From: Rugalucina vietnamica
Lineage: Eukaryota; Mollusca; Bivalvia; Lucinida; Lucinidae
Direction: 5' to 3'
NCBI GenBank assembly: GCA_964017185.1
Contig: OZ024882.1
Location: forward strand, 44,127,431 to 44,191,430
DNA length: 64,000 nt
The notes under the pieces were generated by a model that saw nothing but the letters and a program-made list of their open reading frames with translations, was not told the DNA's origin and searched no databases. This document shows, piece after piece, positions 56,677 through 64,000 of the stretch. The stretch's first letter is position 1. Every line of letters starts with the position of its first letter. The position numbers were made by a program, and so were the translations under genes.

Positions 56677-57285
56677 TGTGTTTGACAACACTAAGGTCCC
56701 GCGTGTCACTTATCAGCTCATAGCAAGGAATACTAGACTAAAATACGACGTAGTCGACATAGTTTTGTCATGCGATATCATTTATTTGCGTCATTTTTAT
56801 CTGATCTGGTTTTCAAAAGAAAGTTCACATTTAATAATGTCAAGTAATGTCGCGCAGCTGATCAGCGACATGATAATTCTACATAACTACTTTGTGATAT
56901 TAGGAAAGACACTGATACGGCTAGAATTCCTAACAGCCAGGTTTACATGCACATGAAGTCATTTAATAAATAATAAAAATTAAAGCTTTTAAGAGTAGTG
57001 AACATATTGATGAGACATGGGATGGGCCATATCGCGGTTTTGGCTATTCAAGCCTAGTCAGTGACCCTTTTGATTTGGCAACATGGAACCAAAGATAAGT
57101 ACAGTAATTTTGTAAATTTAACCAGGATAGTCGATACAGAGACTAGTATTATCAAACATGAGCCAAACGTATCAAACAATGGTTAGAATATTAATCTTAA
57201 CCGATAATAAATTTGTAATTTCCCAGAATATACTCGCTGATCTCAAAGGACCAAAACGAGAATCTCAAGACTGTCGTATAACGAA
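56677..57285. other. No gene recognised
   Basis: AT-rich sequence; open frames at 56651-56956 and 57158-57346 show no domain. Confidence 0.35.
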
Positions 57286-57500
57286 GCATGACCGTCAACT
57301 ATCAACCCACTGCAATGAGCGGGGATGCACTCTGTCTGGCACATAGTATCTTCAAATTGTACATACCATTGTAAATATTAGACTGTATTTTCATTTTGTC
57401 AAGCATTTAAATATCTGTTAGTTGAGGACCATATGTTAGAATGACATATCTGTCAAATATGTTATCCTCTTCAAATAAAGTTATTATTATTATTATTATT
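57286..57500 (+). mobile_element. Probable 5'-truncated LINE 3' end
   Basis: CACTGCAATGAGCGGGGATG, TGTAAATATTAGACTG and TTCAAATAAAG followed by a (TTA)n tail (57481-57500) look like a LINE 3' UTR with its trinucleotide tail. The family was not determined. Confidence 0.45.
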
Positions 57501-59008
57501 AGGTAACCGCATGATATTCGTGAGGCAGCTGTGCAAATACCGGTATTAATTTTGATATACATGTACCAAATGCCTTAACATTTGTACGACAGTCATTGAT
57601 AAATGGTCGAAGGTCGAATGACAGCCTGACGTGACGGTGTTTAAAAAACATACAAAGGACAAACTTTAAGAAATCAGTGGTTCGTACACTATTTGCGTCA
57701 CAGCATCGTTTTCAAAAATGCACCCTGACGTCATTATACAGGCGTTTTTGACGTAAAAATCTTGAAAGCCGTGCAAAGTCGTTTTACAAACTTAAGAACA
57801 TCAAAGTTTTGAAAAGTAATATTACTGGACTATGTTAAGTTGAAATACTGAAAATAATATAGGGGCTTTTCACAAGAAAAGAAACTGACAGAACGAAAAA
57901 AAAAAGATACTGTTCGGTTTTCGGCTTTCAAAGCGACACCATAGTCCGGGACCATCGTTTGCTTCGACCTAAGAATCCCACTATCGATTTTTGTTACCGT
58001 AGCTCTTTCACCGGCCCGGGAGCTTCTGTAGCAAAGTCTTTTAAACGTCGACGTCTCTTATGCTTAAGAAATCTAATGACGAAACATTTCAGAAACGATG
58101 CCGTTAAATTCCGATGTACACCTTCAGTTAATTTCATAACGTAGACGCATTATTTCAAATGAATAGCCAAGAATGGAGCAATGGTATTCTGATACACGTT
58201 ATCCGTAAGGGCGTTCGTTTCACGCTGAAAGGCAGGAGAAGTAACAATAGGAACTCTCTTTGTCAAATACGAGGTCTGTCCCAGGAAATCATAAAGATGT
58301 CTGTTATTTCGTGAACGGTTCGTTGAAATTTAAAGATATGTTCATGCTTTTAAATTACATTTGTACTGAGCAATCTGTGAAAATATTAGTTCAATCGCTT
58401 ACAAATTGCAAAAGTTATGGAGATTTATATGATGGTTTATCGGCGTTTACGGAGCATGTTGAAAATCATTTTGCTACGTTTTTGTGGAGGGGTGGTTGAA
58501 TGTTTTGTGTGCAGTCTCTTTATTAGAGCCGCAATGGTGATGAATATTGTCATCTAAGCATTGATTAAGTCTTCTTAGTTAAAACTGTAGTCAATAATTT
58601 GAGTTATAAACGATAAGTAGAAAAATAGTATGATCAGTTTCATTTTATATGAGGGAACACTAATTTTTTTTAGACTGAAATAAAACAAAAAGATGTCGCT
58701 TGTTTCAAATGACAACAAGAAACGAGCATTAAGAATATTTAAAGAAAAAATACATGCAGAATCCTCACAGGATTATTAATGACACAACAGAAGGCTGATT
58801 TTATAAATTAATTTTGTTAAATATATGTGGAATCAACATGCAAATATTTGGTTTGTTCTAAAAGCAAGTATCTTTACATTTCTGTTTAATAGTAATACAT
58901 TTATCTACTGCATGATATGTAACGACGATTCATATAATAAAGGATTCACTTTTATATGTATACATGTTCTTTGTGGCATTCGCATTACGATGATCGAGTG
59001 ATTAAATA
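57501..59008. other. No secure gene; one unexplained 83-codon open stretch
   Basis: Mostly unassigned. 58251-58499 is open on + (KDVCYFVNGSLKFKDMFM, SYGDLYDGLSAFTEHVENHF) with fairly protein-like composition, but it has no ATG at its start, no domain that I recognise and no clear splice sites. It could be a relic exon. Confidence 0.3.
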
Positions 59009-59125
59009 ACAATCTATGTTTTTGGAGCAAAAATAAGAAAACTAGGTATACCCCTGCATATCCCAGTTTTACTATATCAAAGTTGGGTTTAAGGGGGTAT
59101 ACATTGCACGGACATGTTTTCCTGA
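59009..59125 (+). mobile_element. MITE family A, copy 10 (right half only)
   Basis: AACAATCTATGTTTTTGGAG, GGTATACCCCTGCATATCCC and ACATGTTTTCCTGA are present; the left half is missing. Confidence 0.75.
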
Positions 59126-59370
59126 GCATATTGTGGAAATGAACATCATCACAAATAGGAAACAAACTGCCAGTAAGAAAACCTTTACAAGTATTACGTG
59201 CACCTTAGCAAGAAAACTTTTTTGCATTTTTTCTATATTTTGTAGGGAATGCAAAGTTAACCTACTTCTTTGACCACACGGACAAATATTATAAACTACG
59301 GTGATGGCTGTTCCTACATTTACGGTATATTTCCATTCTGCTAATGAATTATTAAATGAAGAAAACACAT

Positions 59371-59480
59371 GCCCAGCGGGCACATGACGTTATAATGACG
59401 TCAGATCCACGTCGATGCGACGTCAAGACGTCGCATCGACGTCGATATGACGTCATTATGACGTCATGTGCCCGCTGGGT
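59371..59480. repeat. 110-bp near-perfect palindrome of ACGT motifs
   Basis: CCCAGCGGGCACATGACGT at the left is mirrored by ACGTCATGTGCCCGCTGGG at the right; the centre is GATGCGACGTCAAGACGTCGCATC. Contains TGACGTCA-type sequences (CREB/ATF sites) in both arms. Probably a very small MITE. Confidence 0.85.
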
Positions 59481-59577
59481 GAATGCTCTTGTTTTATGTT
59501 CTACAGATGTTCAACTAACAGTTTATGTTTATACATATGCTGGTTGAGAAGGTCATGGAATTAATTGTTGTAAGATA

Positions 59578-59813
59578 TGAGCCGCCTCGTGGGAAAACCA
59601 ACAATGTGGTTTCCGACCAGGTCCGACACAAACCGGTCTGTGCAGTCACAGAAAAGAGCTAGAATCTTGAAATTTCGGATTTACGTAGAAAAGGAACTGT
59701 ACTATCCGAGTGGCGGAAACAAAGGCGCTGATCAGCTTCGCATTTACTGCGAAGCTGATCTGCGCCTTTGTTTTCGCCTATGCAGATTGTTGGTTTTCCC
59801 ATGCGGCGGATCA
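59578..59813. mobile_element. MITE family C, copy 2
   Basis: Opposite orientation to 29408-29644: TGAGCCGCCTCGTGGGAAAA, CGACACAAACCGGTCTG, CTGATCAGCTTCGCATTTAC and a degraded right end (CCCATGCGGCGGATCA). Confidence 0.75.
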
Positions 59814-59879
59814 TATAAAAAAAGTTTCCAAAACGAAGGGAATCATATTGACCAAGTACGCCTGAGATTAAAGGAAAAA

Positions 59880-60055
59880 AGTAGGCACTGATCAGGAAAT
59901 GGCGCAGTCAGAAAGAATTCCAACTCCACAAAACCAGGTGGATAAACAATATTAACAATCAAGTACTAATACTAAGAAAACATATCATACGCCGAGTGCG
60001 CAGCTATTTTCCCAAAAGGCGATCACTCAGTTACCAAAACATAAATAAAATACAA
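59880..60055. repeat. Dispersed repeat, second copy
   Basis: Matches 32645-32830 in order (GCACTGATCAGGAAATGGCG, AAGAAAACATATCATACGCC, CGATCACTCAGTTACC). Confidence 0.65.
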
Positions 60056-60539
60056 TAAGACAGGTACAAACAGCACAACAAATCAACACCAGAACATAAA
60101 ACAGGAAGAACCATTACAGACGTCGTCGGCTGAGTGCTATCATGACTGTTCTATTTTCATATTTGGGTCATATTGAGTGTGATATACCATTGGAATCGGA
60201 ATCAAATCTAGTCGTAGTCAGATGTTAATATTTCTGCCTAGATTTTATGTTGTTCAAGGTCTATGTCCAAAATGGCCCAAAATGGTAATGCTTTACTGTT
60301 CTATTTCGACCAATGAGATGTCTGCATTTGGAGTAATTCAGTCACATGACATTTTGGATCACATGGTCAAATGCTACAATGTCATTGGTTCCATTCGGTA
60401 TTGAACTTATTATATGATATCTAGGATACATACAATGAAGACATTTAAGGGTACGTTGAGATAAAAAGACTCATAAGTAGTATTCAGGCTCTAAGTGTTG
60501 CTTGGGATAAGGATAATATATTTAATTGCACTTATGAGG
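60056..60539. other. No gene recognised
   Basis: Unassigned AT-rich sequence. Confidence 0.4.
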
Positions 60540-60735
60540 CTCTCCCAGGGGTTTTGGGGATTCAGGGAGAAGTGCTATTTATTTTCAGGGATTTGGGGAG
60601 AAGGGTCATTTATTTTCAGGGATTTGGGGAGATTTTGGGCTTTTAGGGAGCAGGGAGCAGGGGACTGAGGAACATTTTTAAGGGAGCTGGGGAGAAAGGT
60701 CATTTTTCTTTCAGGGAGCAGGGAGCAAAGACCCC
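60540..60735. repeat. Purine-rich imperfect tandem repeat
   Basis: CAGGGATTTGGGGAGAAGGG and variants (GGGAGCAGGGAGCAGGGG) recur with a spacing of about 35-45 bp. Confidence 0.7.
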
Positions 60736-60919
60736 ACCCCCCTGGAGGGGCCTCACTTATAAACAAGAGAAAATGCTGCATTGCTTTTTATGGAATCCGG
60801 GTCACCAAAATTTTCTATCTCGGGGTCATGAAAAATAAGAACATTTTTTATGCAAAATGTTCCATATCCGAACACAAAGTTCCTATTTTTCCAAAATTAC
60901 TTCATTTTCACCGCTTTTT

Positions 60920-63052
60920 AACTCACCTGAGCCGAAGGCTCACAAGGTGAGCTTATAGGATGGCCATGATCCGGCGTCCGTCCGTCCGTCGTCCGTCGTC
61001 CACAATTTCAAATATCTTTTTCTCTGAAACCACTTGGCCGATCTTGTTGAAATTTTATGTGGAGCCTCCTTGGGTAGTGGCATTGAAAGTTTGATCGCGA
61101 AATCTGGGTCACATGACCAAGATGGCCGCCACGCCCATATATGGTAAAAAAACACTCAAAAATCTTCTTCTCCAGAACCGGCGGGCTGATTTTCATGGAA
61201 CTTGGTATGTAGCATTTGGGACTTCAGCCCATCATAGTTTGATCAAATGATGACACTAGGATGACCGTGACCTATTTTACGACAAACGTAGGCTTTTACA
61301 TGGGAAAAAGTGAAAACTATAGAATTTTTCGAAAACTATTGCAGCCTGAGACCTGAAAAGTGGTAGATGCAAACAACTAATGGAGTAGATGAAGGTATAT
61401 GATTAATTAAGGTCAAGGTCATCTCTTGACCTTGACCAGTCTGTCGTCCATACACATTTTTAAAAAATCTTCTTCTCTGAAACTGCAAGGCCAATCAAAG
61501 TGAAATTTTGTGTGGAGCATCCATGGGTAAGGGGAATGAAAGTTTGATCGCGAAATCCGGGTCACATGACCAAAATGGCCGCCACGCCCATTTATGGTAA
61601 AAAAACACTCAAACATCTTCTTCTCCACAATCGGCAGGCCGATTTTCATTAAACTAGGTATGTAGCATTTGGGACTTCAGCCCATCATAGTTTGATAAAA
61701 TGATGACACTAGGATGACCTTGACCTATTTTACAACAAGGTCAATTTTGGAAACATAGGCTTTTACAAGGGAAAAAAGTGAAAACTAAACTATAGAATGT
61801 TTGGAAACTATTGCAACCTGAGACCTGAAAAGTGGTAGATGCAAACAACTAATGAAGTAGATGAAGGTATGTGATTGATTTAGGTCAATGTCATCTCTTG
61901 ACCTTGGCCAGTCTGTCGTCCATACACATTTTTGAAAAATCTTCTTCTCTGAAACTGCTAGGCCAATCAAAGTGAAATTTTATGTGGAGCATTCATGGGT
62001 AGGAGGAATGAAAGTTTGATCGCGAAATCCGGGTTACATGACCAAAATGGCCGCCACGCCCATATATGGTAAAAAGCACTCAAAAATCTTCTTCTCCAGA
62101 ACCGGCAGGCCGATTTTCATGAAACTTGGTATGTAGCATTTGGGACTTCTGCCCATCATAATTTGATTAAATGATGATACTATGATGACCTTGACCTATT
62201 TTACAGCAAGGTCAATTTTGAAACATAGGATTTTACATGGGAAAAAGTGAAACTATGGATTTATTTGAAAATTGTTGCAGCCTGAGACCTGAAAAGTGGT
62301 AGATGCAAACAACTGATGGAGTAGATGAAGGCATGTGATTAATTTAGGTCAAGGTCATGTCTTGACCTTGGACAGTCTGTCGTCCATACACACAAAGATC
62401 TTCTTCTCTGAAACTGCTTGGCCAATCAAAGTGAAATTTTATGAGGAGCATCCATGGGTAGCGGGAATAAAAATTTGATTGCGAAATCCGGGTTACATGA
62501 CCAAAATGGCCGCCACGCCCATATATGGTAAAAACCACTCAAAATCTTCTTCTCCAGAACTGGCAGGAAGATTTTCACGAAGCTTGGTATGTAGCATTTG
62601 GGACTCCAGCCAACCATAGTTTGATCAAATGATGACCCTAGGATGACCTTGACTTATTTTACGGCAAGGTCAATTTTTGAAACATAGGTTTTTACATGTG
62701 AAAAGGCGAAAACAATGGATATTTTGGAAACTGTTGCAGCCTGAGACCTGAAAGTTGCTAGATGCAGACAACTAATGGATTCAATGAAGGTAAGTGATAA
62801 ATAAAGGCCAATGTCATTTCTTGACTGTGACCCAAGGTCATTTAAATATCAAAATTAAGATAATGTTTTTCTTAGAAATAAAACACTGGGTTTCGAAACT
62901 ATTGCAACCTGAGACCTAAAACTTGGCAGATACAGACAACTTATGAAGTCAATAAAGGTGTATGAGTATTCAAAGTGAAGGTCATTTCATGATGACTTAA
63001 TACTCCAAGATCTGGCTTCAGGTGAGCGTTCTCAGGACCATTGGTCCTCTGG
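60920..63052 (+). mobile_element. Tandem-repeat element family D, copy 3 (complete)
   Basis: Starts with the hairpin ACTCACCTGAGCCGAAGGC / CAAGGTGAGCTTATAG and a CCGTCCGTCCGTCGTCC microsatellite. It then has four units of about 460 bp (CTCTGAAAC landmarks near 61020, 61473, 61945 and 62405, each with CATGACCAAAATGGCCGCC and CCTGAGACCTGAAAAGTGG). It ends at AGGACCATTGGTCCT plus CTGG. It carries no protein. Confidence 0.85.
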
Positions 63053-63414
63053 TTTCAATTAAGCTCATTCAGACAGAAGTTAAACGACATGTTGATAATG
63101 TATGTTCGCTCTAAATATGAACATGTTGACCTTATTTGAGGGTCTCAAACTTTTGAACCCAATTTTCTCGAGATTGTGAAAAATGGTGATAAAACACCTT
63201 CGCACTCAGCCGACGAAGTATCGCCTTTGAACGATTAGTAATATGAAAATATCACGCTTTCGGAGACCTTTCATTCAACACTCACTCATCTCGGCTCGTG
63301 AGGTCATGATGAAAGGTCATTATGGAAAAACAATTAAAAACCAAATAAATCATAATAATCGTGATAATAGTATGGATTATACTGCGCGATTTCGAGTAAT
63401 GAGTCTATTTTCAG

Positions 63415-64000
63415 GTCCTGCTTCTCGTATCCAACAGTTTGATTGGAATTACCACTGCATTTCTCTTCGATACCAACTGTGTGGCTCCATCACCTTGTAC
63501 CTGCAGTTCTACCTCCATAAGATGTGACAGAAAACAGCTGACACATGTTCCAGTATTCTCCAGATTCAATGAAAAACAAAAAACCAACATTCATTTGAAT
63601 TTAGATCATAATAATTTGACGTCAATTCCGTCCTATGCATTTCAGAACTTGTCTACAATAAACACAACACGTTTTTATGTCGACTTGCATCAGAATGATA
63701 TTATCAACATAGAATCACATGCTTTCAGTGGAATTGCACGCTCAGTGATTTTCCTTCACCTGGCTAACAATAAGCTCACGCATCTTCCATTCGCGTTGGA
63801 ACAACTGTCAGCTTTGAAATATTTCTTTCTCCTGGGCAATCCTCTCATCAATCTTGATGCTACAATTATCTCAAGGATAAGCAGTACACTGATTTGGTTC
63901 TCAATTTCGATGGGAAACTTTTCCAGATTTCCAACTGAGTTAAATGGTTTAACGAAACTTTCATCCCTAGTTATTCATGACATTCCATTTCGGTTTATAA
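63415..64000 (+). CDS. Secreted leucine-rich-repeat protein, gene 3 (5' part of main exon, runs off the window)
   Basis: After an acceptor CTATTTTCAG|GTC at 63415, the frame stays open to the window end (195 codons). It opens exactly like genes 1 and 2: VLLLVSNSLIGITTAFLF, then the Cys cap CVAPSPCTCSSTSIRC, then LRRs (IHLNLDHNNLTSIPSYAF, VIFLHLANNKLTHLPFAL). It is therefore a third paralogue, in the opposite orientation to the other two, and about as close to gene 2 as gene 2 is to gene 1 in sequence. No ATG lies near the exon start, so a short first exon is expected. The only candidate seen is ATGGATTCAATGAAG|GTAAGT at 62771-62785, inside a repeat, which is weak. The C-terminal half lies beyond the window. 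Confidence 0.85.

Noticed and set aside
58251-58499. Novel small protein gene
   Set aside because: No ATG at the start of the open stretch, no domain and no convincing splice sites; kept only as an unexplained open stretch.

Overview
The window looks like nuclear DNA of a bivalve mollusc. This is an inference: AT-rich sequence, genes with small GT-AG exons, secreted C-type lectin and leucine-rich-repeat (LRR) proteins, and a heavy load of short palindromic transposons, tRNA-derived SINEs and tandem-repeat elements of the kind seen in clams and mussels. There are no operons, CRISPR arrays or functional RNA genes. Most of the 64 kb is transposable elements, many nested inside one another.

Host genes. 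(1) A C-type lectin gene on + (8189-14073, six coding exons, every junction phase consistent) encodes a secreted lectin domain plus a Thr/Ser-rich mucin-like tail; a downstream exon (15133-15212) offers an alternative end. (2) A single-exon gene on + (16912-18426) encodes a secreted protein made of two tandem DUF1838-like domains, a family mainly known to me from bacteria. (3) Three paralogous secreted LRR-only proteins: gene 1 on - (22226-24730), gene 2 on - (37209-39666), and gene 3 on + (63415 to beyond the window end). Genes 1 and 2 start with a tiny exon (8 and 7 codons), followed by one 1356-nt exon of the same length in both. All these products appear to be exported, so the locus encodes extracellular, possibly immune or humoral, proteins (inference).

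Mobile elements. The largest is a 10.6-kb LTR retrotransposon on - (45058-55680). It has 827/829-bp LTRs about 99% identical and a CTTGG target duplication. Its RT is Ty3/gypsy-like, but integrase precedes reverse transcriptase (Gmr1-type order). The LTR carries clusters of perfect heat-shock elements just upstream of a TATA box. Its integrase zinc finger is split by a 3743-bp transposon with perfect 101-bp inverted repeats. That transposon holds a palindromic GACGTAG-repeat segment, a MITE and a SINE, and the retrotransposon itself sits in a 455-bp tandem-repeat element, so insertions are four to five deep.

Other repeats include a hairpin MITE family (A) with about 11 copies, MITE family B (3 copies), MITE family C (2 full copies plus a fragment), a tandem-repeat element with a hairpin + CTGG 3' end (D; three full loci plus a relic), foldback elements at 30.5-32.1, 33.2-36.2 and 39.8-40.4 kb, a 3.7-kb TIR element at 2.3-6.0 kb, a LINE reverse-transcriptase remnant (19.7-20.6 kb), three tRNA-headed SINEs and several microsatellites. 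Exon structures were read by eye from splice signals and reading frame; no transcript evidence was available.
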